Below, piece by piece: positions 38,854 to 47,391 of a DNA stretch of 48,677 nt. The translations under genes were made by a program, and so were the position numbers. The notes beneath the pieces were generated by a model. That model was not told the DNA's origin. It did no database searches and saw nothing but the letters and a program-made list of their open reading frames with translations. The stretch is from an uncultured Clostridia bacterium (lineage in GTDB: Bacteria > Bacillota > Clostridia > TANB77 > CAG-508): assembly GCA_947628815.1 (NCBI GenBank), contig CANRBJ010000003.1, forward strand, positions 77,772-126,448, written 5' to 3'. Within the stretch, counting starts at the first letter, position 1; each line of letters opens with the position of its first letter.

Positions 38854-39660
38854 ATGCAAGAATTAAAAAGAAAAGCTATTAATGAAATAATAGATAGTAG
38901 TATAAAGAGTTTTGCTGATGGATTTGAAATAAGACATATTAAAGAAGTAGATGATCCAGATGGGGTAATTAATTCTAAAAAAAATAATATCTTTATGGCT
39001 GAGCTTGGGGAAGAATTTATGTTTTATTCTGCTTTTGTAAGATCTTTTGACTCAAGCTTTGGAAATATATTAGAAAATATCGGAAATGCAATTGCTAAAT
39101 TATCATATGAAGTTAATGGAAAAATAGAATCATACATATTACCACAGCAAACTCAACATATTGATTATTTAATGACAGTATATAATGAACATGTACCACC
39201 TAAAAAAGAAGATTATGAAAAATTTTCGTGGGTAAAGCCAAGAGATATAACAAGTTATATGACAAGTCATGAAACTGATAATTATTTTTATAATCCTAAA
39301 AAAGGCGAACATTATATTATTGAACTAAAAGCTGGTGGAGACTTAGATAATAAGAAATCTAAAGCTGAAAAAATAGAATTGTTAAGAGAATATTTTTTAT
39401 TAAAAAATAAATTGGATGGGAGTTCTGAAACAATAAAATTGATGTTTGCAACAGCGTATAACAAATTCGGAGAAGGAAATGAATGGAAACAAAGTCAAGT
39501 AAGACAGTACTTTGATGAGAAAGAATTACTTATAGGAAAAGATTATTGGAATTTCGTTTGTAATGATGAAGAAGGATTTCAAATTATATTTGAACAGTAT
39601 AAAAAAAGTGCAAATTATATAAAAGAATCAATTGCTACTATTAAGGGATTATATTTTTAA
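38854..39660 (+). CDS. Probable type II restriction endonuclease (TdeIII-like)
   Basis: 268 residues, ATG 38854 behind AGGAGATGAC. A PD-(D/E)xK-type core is suggested by GEHYIIELKAGGDLDNKKS (E-x-K at about residues 153-155), followed by a region like TdeIII endonucleases (LFATAYN-type KLMFATAYNKFGEG, then QVRQYFDEKELLIG). The family call is from memory of its general pattern and is moderate. The known TdeIII site GGNCC contains no fixed adenine, which does not suit an adenine methylase, so the site here may differ. Confidence 0.65.
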   Translation: MQELKRKAINEIIDSSIKSFADGFEIRHIKEVDDPDGVINSKKNNIFMAELGEEFMFYSAFVRSFDSSFGNILENIGNAIAKLSYEVNGKIESYILPQQTQHIDYLMTVYNEHVPPKKEDYEKFSWVKPRDITSYMTSHETDNYFYNPKKGEHYIIELKAGGDLDNKKSKAEKIELLREYFLLKNKLDGSSETIKLMFATAYNKFGEGNEWKQSQVRQYFDEKELLIGKDYWNFVCNDEEGFQIIFEQYKKSANYIKESIATIKGLYF

Positions 39661-39724
39661 GTCAAATATGAATAATGAGTTTATAGAAAGACTAAAAAAG
39701 ATAAAAATAAGGAGGCAAGAAAGT

Positions 39725-40144
39725 TTGAAAAAATATAAAATTCTTGTAGGAATATCAACATCAATACTTCTATTAGAAGTAGTATATTCACTAATAACTG
39801 TATTCATAAATAATAATACAATTGTAATATTTATGAATAATATTACTGGATTACCAGCATACTTAAGCTCAATTTTTATAACATTGATAATGCTATTTCC
39901 AATTAATATAATTGCTATAATTATATTATTAATTAGCACTTTCAAATTAAATAAAAAATTATATTATATAGTTATATTAATTTTAGGTTTTTTATGTTTA
40001 ATATTTAATATAGCAAATGCAGCTACATTAAATATTAAAAACATTTTACATAGTATAAAGGATTTATGGATATTATTTTTAGTAGGTATATTATTAATAT
40101 GTTTTTCTACGGTAAAATTAAAAAATAATACTAAAAATAGATGA
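39725..40144 (+). CDS. Small four-helix membrane protein of unknown function
   Basis: The TTG start at 39725 is chosen because AAGGAGG (39709-39715) lies 9 nt upstream; the in-frame ATG at 39668 and an earlier TTG have no such site. 139 residues with four likely membrane helices (starting near residues 5, 38, 72 and 112). No family recognised. It is the last gene of the methylase-endonuclease direction and may be part of that island. Followed by a bidirectional terminator. Confidence 0.6.
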   Translation: MKKYKILVGISTSILLLEVVYSLITVFINNNTIVIFMNNITGLPAYLSSIFITLIMLFPINIIAIIILLISTFKLNKKLYYIVILILGFLCLIFNIANAATLNIKNILHSIKDLWILFLVGILLICFSTVKLKNNTKNR

Positions 40145-40155
40145 ATATGACATTA

Positions 40156-40193
40156 GCGGCAGTCTATAAAAATAAATAGACTGCCGCTTTTTT
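40156..40193 (+). terminator. Strong terminator, probably bidirectional
   Basis: GCGGCAGTCTAT/ATAGACTGCCGC 12-bp stem followed by TTTTTT; lies between convergent genes. Confidence 0.88.
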
Positions 40194-40208
40194 ACTTTTT
40201 GCTAATAA

Positions 40209-40601
40209 TTATAGCAAATGTGTTCCATAATCAAATATTAGTGCTATAAAAAACGCTAATAAAGCATCTAGCACCCAGAAGGGTTTATCGAAAGTATAAA
40301 AGAATGGTGCGGTAAAAACTATAATTACTAAAAACGTAATAAAAAAAATTACTAAGAATGTTGAAATTTTCTTCCAAATTTTGTACCAAGAAACCATCAA
40401 TATGCCCCAAAATAACCATGTTGTTAATGGAGCGATTAATGCTTGAATAGAAATTGATGGTATAAAATACACCGATTTCAACGAAAAGTTTGACATTAAA
40501 AAATGGCAAACAATCAGTAATATCAGCTGAAAAAGGTATGCCGCACCAATTCCAATTCCAATCCCAATTATTTCTTTTTTAAATTTCAATTTAAGCCTCA
40601 C
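40209..40601 (-). CDS. Small membrane protein of unknown function
   Basis: 130 residues from GTG (40599-40601) behind AAAGGAGA on the minus strand. Three to four likely membrane helices. Glycine-rich first helix (IIGIGIGIGAAYLF). Aromatic-rich middle (TTWLFWGILMVSWYKIWKK). No family recognised. It shares the terminator with the plus-strand gene that faces it. Confidence 0.6.
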   Translation of the reverse strand: MRLKLKFKKEIIGIGIGIGAAYLFQLILLIVCHFLMSNFSLKSVYFIPSISIQALIAPLTTWLFWGILMVSWYKIWKKISTFLVIFFITFLVIIVFTAPFFYTFDKPFWVLDALLAFFIALIFDYGTHLL

Positions 40602-40823
40602 TTTTTGTCTCCTTTCAATTGGTTAACGAGTTACTGTTAATTTTCACCTCCTAAAATATTTAATTTGGAACATATATGTAAACTAGCTAATAGCTAGGTA
40701 AATTGCATTATAACAATTACTTTACTATTTTTCAAGTAAAAATTAAAAGAATTACTAAAATTGCAATTAAATTTTGATAAAAAAATGTCAACAATATGTT
40801 TCAATGAAATTTGAAAAAAATCA

Positions 40824-40852
40824 TTTACTTTTTATGTAAATTGTGGTAAGAT
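40824..40852 (+). promoter_or_regulatory. Promoter of purB
   Basis: TTTACT (40824-40829), 17-nt spacer, TAAGAT (40847-40852). The rest of 40602-40944 holds only A/T-rich sequence with short imperfect repeats such as TAGCTAATAGCTA; I see no gene in it. Confidence 0.45.
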
Positions 40853-40944
40853 ATTGCTGTATCAATAGCTATTAAATTTCTAAATTTATGCAACACTACC
40901 AGGAAGGCAATAGTTAAATAACTCTTAGAAAGGGGAAATACCTT

Positions 40945-42342
40945 ATGGCAAACAACTCAAATTTAGCAGAAAATATTTCTGCAAAGCACTTATGTCCTTT
41001 GGATGGACGGTACTCACAGATTGGCAAGAAATTAGCTCCATACTTCTCAGAATATGCTCTGGTGAAAAACAGAGTTAAGGTGGAAGTATATTGGCTCAAG
41101 TTTTTGCTTGAAAATGTCAATGACTCAGACATTTTGGACGTCTTCGACATTAACAGACTTCCGGAAATTATGGCGATTTATACCAATTTTTCTGATAACT
41201 CTTATGTAAGAGTTAAGGAAATTGAATTGGTTACTAACCACGATGTGAAATCTGTTGAACTCTTTATAGCTGAAAAGCTCAAGGAGATGGGAATGGAGAG
41301 TCTTATCAGTTTTGTGCATATCGGTTGCACTTCTGAGGACATTACTAATGTTTCTTATGCTAATATGATTGCTATAGCTCTCAAGGAAGTTTGGATTCCG
41401 GCAGCTGAAAAGCTGATTGATAGCATTTCTAATATTGCTATCGAACATGCTGATACTGCAATGCTTGCTCATACTCATGGTCAGCCGGCAACTCCAACTA
41501 CTGTTGGCAAAGAGCTTACTGTGTATGTGTATCGCCTAAGAAAGTCTCTGGAAAATATCAAATCCATTAGGGCTTGTGCAAAATTCAACGGTGCGACTGG
41601 CAATTATGCAGCAATTGCTGTTGCATTTCCGAATGAAAACTGGCCTGTACTAGCTAAGTGTTTCATTGAGGAATATCTGGGACTGGAGTTTAATCCTGTT
41701 ACAACCCAGATTGAAAGCCACGACTATGTCTGCCATATTCTTGATGGTATTCGACATTTCAACAATGTTCTTAGGGACTTTGATTTGGATATGTGGTTGT
41801 ATATCAGTATGGAATATTTTAAGCAGATTGCAGTCAAAACTGAAGTTGGTAGTAGTACTATGCCTCACAAAGTCAATCCTATTCGCTTTGAGAATAGCGA
41901 AGCTAATATCAAAATAGGTAATGGAATTTGTTCCGTACTTTCTGATGAGCTTCCTCGTTCTCGGATGCAGAGAGATCTTTCTGATTCTTCTTTACAAAGA
42001 AACATCGGACTTGCATTCGGCTATTCTATTCAAGCTATTGAGCAGACAATCGGTGGCTTGAAGAAGGTTGCAGTCAACACAGATAAAATTTCTTCTGATT
42101 TAGAAAGCAAGTGGGAAGTCTTAGCAGAGCCGATTCAGACTGTACTTCGTAAGTATGGTATTCTTGATGCTTACAATCAGTTGAAGGAACTGACAAGAGG
42201 AAAGAATATTTCTAAGGAGTCTATTCAAGAGTTTATAAAATCTTTGAATATGATTTCTGATGAAGATAAGTCGACACTTCTTACGCTTACTCCTTCTGGC
42301 TACATTGGTCTGGCAGCAAGAATTGTGGAAGATGAATTGTAA
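40945..42342 (+). CDS. purB: Adenylosuccinate lyase, foreign-looking codon use
   Basis: 465 residues from ATG 40945 behind AGAAAGGGG. Landmarks: CPLDGRYSQIG, HTHGQPATPTTVGKE, signature GSSTMPHKVNPIRFEN near residue 305, SRMQRDLSDSSLQRN. PurB acts in AMP and IMP synthesis, cleaving adenylosuccinate and SAICAR to fumarate products. GC content and codon use (CTT, CTC, CTG, CAG) differ clearly from neighbours. It contains two in-frame CGG codons (41008-41010 in DGRYS, 41962-41964 in SRMQRD), both at conserved Arg and both read without a shift, unlike all native CGG. Probably a recent transfer. Confidence 0.96.
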   Translation: MANNSNLAENISAKHLCPLDGRYSQIGKKLAPYFSEYALVKNRVKVEVYWLKFLLENVNDSDILDVFDINRLPEIMAIYTNFSDNSYVRVKEIELVTNHDVKSVELFIAEKLKEMGMESLISFVHIGCTSEDITNVSYANMIAIALKEVWIPAAEKLIDSISNIAIEHADTAMLAHTHGQPATPTTVGKELTVYVYRLRKSLENIKSIRACAKFNGATGNYAAIAVAFPNENWPVLAKCFIEEYLGLEFNPVTTQIESHDYVCHILDGIRHFNNVLRDFDLDMWLYISMEYFKQIAVKTEVGSSTMPHKVNPIRFENSEANIKIGNGICSVLSDELPRSRMQRDLSDSSLQRNIGLAFGYSIQAIEQTIGGLKKVAVNTDKISSDLESKWEVLAEPIQTVLRKYGILDAYNQLKELTRGKNISKESIQEFIKSLNMISDEDKSTLLTLTPSGYIGLAARIVEDEL

Positions 42343-42367
42343 AGTAATTTAGTTGTTTAATTGAAAA

Positions 42368-42404
42368 AAGGAGAGCCGTTTCCATTAAGGATTCGGCTCT
42401 TTCC
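42368..42404 (+). terminator. Terminator after purB
   Basis: AGAGCCG/CGGCTCT stem followed by TTCCC; 3' T-run is weak. Confidence 0.6.
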
Positions 42405-42420
42405 CTATATAAAGTTAAAG

Positions 42421-43098
42421 TTACTTTTGCACTGCTTTTTTACCTTCAGCAAACACTAAAAATACGTCATCATGTTTGCCGAGTGTTCCATAATGTGTCA
42501 TAGGCTTAACCAAAATATCTGCTTTTTCTTCCTGTTGTAATTTTTTAATATTCCAAGAAGTTTTAGATACTTTGTTTCTTTGGAAACTGAAGACAACATT
42601 TAAAGAATCTTTTTTTAATGGGGGATTCGCGGTTAATCCTCCATCAAGTACAAGTGCACGTTTATTTTTCAACTTTATTAATCCGGGTAAGAACAGTCCT
42701 GGTAAGGCAGATGATAGTGCAACTACCTCACCAACTGTTAAATTTTCCGCGTTTTCCCGTGTGATTAATTTTGAAAAATTTGAACGTAAAGGAGTGATAG
42801 ACACAATGCATTCTTTAGGCAAATCTCTAAATAACATATAGCCTAAAAATTTATTGGTTTGGCGTTCAATTCTTTTTCGTCCTAAAATAAAGGTACAAAA
42901 TCCTTCTACGTTCTCGGCTAGGAAATTCCGAACCTGTTCAGGAGTTTTACCAGCAGCTAATAAAGCCGCAATGACAGAGCCTATGCTTGCTCCTGAAAAA
43001 GAATCAAATGTTATTGTTTTTTTCATTTCGCAATAAGCTCCTAAACCTACAACTGATGACAATCCGCCACCAGTAAATGCTGCATTATATGTTTTCAT
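42421..43098 (-). CDS. Patatin-like phospholipase, foreign-looking
   Basis: 225 residues; ATG 43096-43098 behind GGAGGAAT on the minus strand. Oxyanion-hole-type AFTGGGLSSVVGLGAY, nucleophile elbow GASIGS (Ser in GxSxG), and catalytic Asp in LDGGLTANPP. Patatins are lipid acyl hydrolases; some act in anti-phage defence. Composition matches purB rather than the other genes. Two in-frame CGG codons (42757-42759 and 42928-42930, plus-strand positions) are read as Arg with no frame change, again unlike native genes. Probably part of the same transferred segment as purB. Confidence 0.9.
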   Translation of the reverse strand: MKTYNAAFTGGGLSSVVGLGAYCEMKKTITFDSFSGASIGSVIAALLAAGKTPEQVRNFLAENVEGFCTFILGRKRIERQTNKFLGYMLFRDLPKECIVSITPLRSNFSKLITRENAENLTVGEVVALSSALPGLFLPGLIKLKNKRALVLDGGLTANPPLKKDSLNVVFSFQRNKVSKTSWNIKKLQQEEKADILVKPMTHYGTLGKHDDVFLVFAEGKKAVQK

Positions 43099-43355
43099 AG
43101 TAATTCCTCCTTAATATAATTATTTCTGTATATACAGCTTATATATAGTATACTATGTTTTACATAAAAAAGCAACCGTATAAATTATGTAAATATCCTA
43201 TAATAAAATTATCCTGTAAAATTACCATAAGGAATTGAATTTTAATCTTGATAAGAATAAAAATATATGATAAATTATAACTTGAATGTATTAATTTTGT
43301 CGATTATGATAAAAATATATATTATTTTAGATACTAAAAAATGGGAGGTATAAGT

Positions 43356-44216
43356 TTGAAAAAAGTAGCACTTGCGTGTACTGGTGGAGGAGTAAAGGCT
43401 AGTGTAAATATTGGTGTATTACGAGCTCTAAGAGAATTAAATGTTGAAATTGAAGCAATTTCAGGAGCGAGTTTGGGTGGGATTATTGCGCTGTTATATT
43501 CTCTTGGTTACTCTCCAGAAGAAATATTGGAAATTTTTAAAAAAGATATTATTAAATTTGAAAAATTTAGTTTTTTGGATATAATATGTAGTTTGCCAAG
43601 TTTTTTTATAAAAGGCGGAGCAAAAAATCCGAAAGATATAATAAAATTTGCTCATAAAATTGAAGAAAAAGATAATATAAAATTAATCCGAGATATTAAA
43701 ATGCCACTGATTATTCCAGCATTAGATATTTCAAAAAGAGAAATTGTCTATTATTCTTCCAAACCATTAGAAGGAAATGTTACTTATTACCAAAATAGAG
43801 AAATTTCAGAAGCAATACGAAGTACGTCTGCTCTACCACTTTTTTTTACTCCCTATAAAGTTATAATGAAAAATCAGAATCATTTTATGCTAGATGGAGG
43901 AATTTTAACGAATACTTTAGTATCGCCATTAAAGCAATTTTCGGATTATGTAATAGGCATTACTAATAAATTTTATCCTAAACAAAGAAGTAGAATTAAT
44001 TTATTTACTGGTTTTACGCAAACATTTCAATCAATGAGAAAATCATATTTGTTTAATGAAAAGCAAATGTCAGATTTATGGATTCAGATTGATGCAAGAA
44101 GTGATAAATTTATTGGAAGTTTAGATGATATAAAATATTGTGAGGAAATCGGTTACAAAACTACAATAAAATGTGTAAAAGAGCATTTTGGGGATAATAT
44201 AAAGGAAGTTTATTAA
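43356..44216 (+). CDS. Patatin-like phospholipase, native composition
   Basis: TTG start 43356 is 7 nt after GGGAGG (43343-43348); the ATG at 43341 lies before that site. 286 residues: ALACTGGGVKASVNIGVL, GASLGGIIALLYSLG (Ser nucleophile elbow GASLG), LDGGILTNT catalytic Asp. Similar to bacterial NTE/YlbK-type patatins. AT-rich and with no CGG codon. It runs into an acyltransferase gene 1 nt after its stop, suggesting a lipid-remodelling pair. It lies divergent from the other patatin. Confidence 0.9.
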   Translation: MKKVALACTGGGVKASVNIGVLRALRELNVEIEAISGASLGGIIALLYSLGYSPEEILEIFKKDIIKFEKFSFLDIICSLPSFFIKGGAKNPKDIIKFAHKIEEKDNIKLIRDIKMPLIIPALDISKREIVYYSSKPLEGNVTYYQNREISEAIRSTSALPLFFTPYKVIMKNQNHFMLDGGILTNTLVSPLKQFSDYVIGITNKFYPKQRSRINLFTGFTQTFQSMRKSYLFNEKQMSDLWIQIDARSDKFIGSLDDIKYCEEIGYKTTIKCVKEHFGDNIKEVY

Positions 44217-44217
44217 A

Positions 44218-44817
44218 ATGATAGATAAAATATACATAATAGTAAGAAATGTTATTAGAGTTTTGGTATGCAAAATTTTATTTTTTGTAAAATATGAGAA
44301 TTTAGAAATTTTAGAAAATTACGATAAATGCATAATTTGTGCCAATCATTCTAGAATTTTTGACCCAATATTTTTGTATCCAGCAATACCTAATATGTAT
44401 AGTGTTGCAAAAGCTGATTTATTTAAGAGTAATATTATATCTGGATTTTTGAAATTCCATAATGCGATACCGATTAAAAGAAATTCAAACGATATACGAG
44501 GTACAAAAAATATTATTGATACTTTAAATACCCATTCAAAAATTAGACTTTTAATTTTCCCAGAAGGTGGTATTTTTAAAGAGAATTATATTGAAAATAA
44601 GCGAAAAACCAAAAATGGTGCAATGTATATTTCGGCAACTGCAAATGTTCCAATTATACCAGTTCATATAACAGTTAGACCAAAATTTTTTTCAAAAGTT
44701 GTGGTATGCTTTGGAAAACCAATTTTTCCACGTTTAGAGGTTTTAAAGGATAGAAAGCTTTTAAAAGAAGAATCGATTAGGCTTATTAATCAAATTTATC
44801 AAATTGAAGGGAATTAA
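44218..44817 (+). CDS. plsC: 1-acyl-sn-glycerol-3-phosphate acyltransferase family (PlsC-like)
   Basis: 199 residues from ATG 44218. Motif I NHSRIFD (the HxxxxD acyltransferase motif), motif III FPEGG, and motif IV IPVHIT. An N-terminal hydrophobic stretch (about 6-25) anchors it to the membrane. Puts a second acyl chain on lysophosphatidic acid in phospholipid synthesis. Directly behind the patatin gene and ahead of rdgB, likely one operon. Confidence 0.9.
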   Translation: MIDKIYIIVRNVIRVLVCKILFFVKYENLEILENYDKCIICANHSRIFDPIFLYPAIPNMYSVAKADLFKSNIISGFLKFHNAIPIKRNSNDIRGTKNIIDTLNTHSKIRLLIFPEGGIFKENYIENKRKTKNGAMYISATANVPIIPVHITVRPKFFSKVVVCFGKPIFPRLEVLKDRKLLKEESIRLINQIYQIEGN

Positions 44818-44820
44818 AAA

Positions 44821-45414
44821 ATGGAAGAAATAATCATAGTATCAAGAAATAAAGGAAAAATAAAGGAAATTCAAGAAATATTAAAAGAATTTAAAATTAT
44901 TTCGATGAAAGATATAGGTATAGACATTGATGTTGAAGAAGACGAAGAAACTTTTCAAGCAAATGCAATAAAAAAAGCAGAAAATATTGCAAAATTTCTA
45001 AAAGGAAAAAAATGTATTGCAGATGATTCTGGAATAGAAATAGGGGCATTAGAAGGATTTCCAGGAGTATTTACCAAAAGGTGGTTTAATGGAACAGATA
45101 GACAAAGGAATTTGAAATTGATAGAAAAATTAGAAGGAGTTCCGAAGGAAAATAGAAAAATAAAATTTACAACTGCAATAGCTGTATCTGATGGCGAAAA
45201 TACTATTTGCGAAACAGCAACAATAGATGGATTTGTTGCTACAGTAGTAAAAGGAGAAAATGGATTTGGATTTGACGAGATATTTGAATTAGAAAATGGA
45301 AAAACGTTAGCTGAATTGTCACAAAATGAAAAAAACGAAATAAGTGCAAGAAAAATTGCATTAGAACGAGTAAAGAAAAGATTGATAGAAAGAAATTATC
45401 AAAAAAGAGAATAA
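44821..45414 (+). CDS. rdgB: dITP/XTP pyrophosphatase (RdgB/HAM1 family)
   Basis: 197 residues from ATG 44821. IIVSRNKGKIKEIQ at the N-terminus, ADDSGIEIGALEGFPGVF with the catalytic Asp pair, and GFGFDEIFE near residue 150. Removes non-canonical purine nucleotides from the dNTP pool. Overlap-free, 4 nt after plsC. Confidence 0.95.
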   Translation: MEEIIIVSRNKGKIKEIQEILKEFKIISMKDIGIDIDVEEDEETFQANAIKKAENIAKFLKGKKCIADDSGIEIGALEGFPGVFTKRWFNGTDRQRNLKLIEKLEGVPKENRKIKFTTAIAVSDGENTICETATIDGFVATVVKGENGFGFDEIFELENGKTLAELSQNEKNEISARKIALERVKKRLIERNYQKRE

Positions 45415-45425
45415 GAGGAGTAGTA

Positions 45426-46316
45426 ATGATAGAAAAATTAAAAAGTTGCACTTTATGTCCTCATAATTGCAAAATTAATCGTTTAGAAGGAAATAAAGGA
45501 AGATGCCGAAGCGATGGAGAATTAAAGATTGCACTTGCATCAATTCATTATTTTGAAGAACCATGCATTAGTGGAAATAATGGTTCTGGAACTGTGTTTT
45601 TTTCTAATTGTAATTTACAGTGTAAATTCTGCCAAAACTACGAAATTAGTCAGAAAAGTAAAGGTAAAGCAGTTACAATAAAGGAATTAGCGAATATTTT
45701 TTTGAAACAGCAAGAAAAAGGTGCAGATAATATAAATTTAGTAACACCAACTTCATATGTGTATCATATAATAGAAGCAATTGATATTGCAAAAAAGAAT
45801 GGGCTAGATATACCTATTATTTATAATACTAACGGGTATGAAAGTATTGAAACTATAGATTTATTAAAAGGATATATTGATGTATATTTGCCAGATTTAA
45901 AATATTACCGTAATGAATTAGCAAAGAAATATTCATGCATTGATAATTATTTTGAAATAGCCACAAAAGCAATTAAAAGAATGTATGAGCAAGTAGGACC
46001 ACCTGTTTTTAATGATAATGGAATTATACAAAAAGGAGTAATAATTCGACATTTGGTTTTACCAAATTACATATTAAATTCTAAACACATATTGAATTGG
46101 ATAAAGGAAAATATGCCAAATGATGTGTATGTTAGTGTTATGGCGCAATATTTTCCTACTTACAAAGCAAAAGAGGATAAATTAATAAATAGAAAATTAT
46201 CTAAAAATGAATATAAGGAAATAGAGGAATATTTGTATTTATTAGGATTAGAAAATGGATATATACAAGAGTTAGGAGAACATGAAGAAGAATATGTACC
46301 GAATTTTAACTGTTAA
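45426..46316 (+). CDS. Radical SAM protein, PflA-like (COG1313 type)
   Basis: 296 residues from ATG 45426 behind AGAGGAG. N-terminal Cys cluster CTLCPHNCKINRLEGNKGRC, then the radical-SAM CxxxCxxC in NCNLQCKFCQN at about residues 62-72, and the family motif VTPTSYVYHIIEAI. Resembles pyruvate formate-lyase activating enzyme-type proteins of COG1313. The target is unknown. Eleven nt after rdgB. Confidence 0.88.
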   Translation: MIEKLKSCTLCPHNCKINRLEGNKGRCRSDGELKIALASIHYFEEPCISGNNGSGTVFFSNCNLQCKFCQNYEISQKSKGKAVTIKELANIFLKQQEKGADNINLVTPTSYVYHIIEAIDIAKKNGLDIPIIYNTNGYESIETIDLLKGYIDVYLPDLKYYRNELAKKYSCIDNYFEIATKAIKRMYEQVGPPVFNDNGIIQKGVIIRHLVLPNYILNSKHILNWIKENMPNDVYVSVMAQYFPTYKAKEDKLINRKLSKNEYKEIEEYLYLLGLENGYIQELGEHEEEYVPNFNC

Positions 46317-46377
46317 TGTAGATATTTAAGTTCGAATAATTTTTCTAAAAATGAACAATCTATATTTGGGTGATAAA

Positions 46378-47376
46378 ATGTTTAAACCAAATGCGATTTA
46401 TTATGAAAAAAATATTGAAGATTATTTTCTTGGAAAAAAATTATTAGAACAATATAAAGATGTTCCCAAATTTATTATAGAAAATCATAATAACATAGAA
46501 AAAATGAGGAAAAAGCAGAATTCAGAATTTCCACAAATGAAAAGAAATTTAATTATCGGAACACGAAAAACTCATAAATTTGTGGAAAACCATAAGACTT
46601 CAGACTTTTTAGTGCCATATACTTCATCTGGTTGTACAGCAATGTGTATGTACTGTTACTTAGTATGTAATTACAATAAATGTGCATATTTAAGATTATT
46701 TGTGAACAGAGAAGAAATGTTAGATAAAATAATAAGAACAGCCGAAAAAGCAGAAAAAAATCTTACTTTCGAAATTGGAAGTAATAGTGATTTAGTATTA
46801 GAAAACACTATTACAGGAAACCTTGTGTGGACAATTGAAAATTTTGCAAATACTAAACAAGGGATGTTAACTTTTCCAACAAAATTTGATATGATTGATG
46901 ATATATTACCATTAAATCATAAAGGAAAAGTAGTAGTTAGAATGAGTGTAAATCCAGAAGAAATTATTACAAAAGTAGAATTTGGAACATCACATTTAAA
47001 ACAAAGAGTAGAAGCAATTAATAAATTGCAGGATGCAGATTACAAAATAGGTATTCTAATTGCGCCAGTTATTTTTGTAGAGAATTGGAAACAGTTATAT
47101 TCTGAACTAATTGAATACCTATATGAACACTTAACGGATAAAGTAAAGGAAAAAGTATTTTTTGAAATTATTTTTATGACATATAGCTATGTGCATAATG
47201 CAATAAACCAAGAAGCGTTTCCAAATGCTATAAATTTATTCGATAAAAATTTAATGACAGGTAGAGGAAAAGGCAAATATATGTATAAAGATTATATACG
47301 AGAGGAAGGAGAAAAATTTTTAAGAGAAAAAATGCAGAAATTTTTTAAAAATAATGATATAATGTATGTTGTATAA
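46378..47376 (+). CDS. splB: Spore photoproduct lyase
   Basis: The ATG 46378 has GGGTGAT upstream; an in-frame ATG at 46351 lacks a site. 332 residues. Radical-SAM motif CTAMCMYCYL at about residues 81-90, and SplB landmarks ILPLNHKGKVVVRMSVNPEEIITKVE (conserved region), IGILIAPVIF, GRGKGKYMYK. It repairs spore photoproduct in germinating spores by direct reversal. Fits the spore-forming host. Confidence 0.93.
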   Translation: MFKPNAIYYEKNIEDYFLGKKLLEQYKDVPKFIIENHNNIEKMRKKQNSEFPQMKRNLIIGTRKTHKFVENHKTSDFLVPYTSSGCTAMCMYCYLVCNYNKCAYLRLFVNREEMLDKIIRTAEKAEKNLTFEIGSNSDLVLENTITGNLVWTIENFANTKQGMLTFPTKFDMIDDILPLNHKGKVVVRMSVNPEEIITKVEFGTSHLKQRVEAINKLQDADYKIGILIAPVIFVENWKQLYSELIEYLYEHLTDKVKEKVFFEIIFMTYSYVHNAINQEAFPNAINLFDKNLMTGRGKGKYMYKDYIREEGEKFLREKMQKFFKNNDIMYVV

Positions 47377-47391
47377 AAGGAGGAAAAATAT

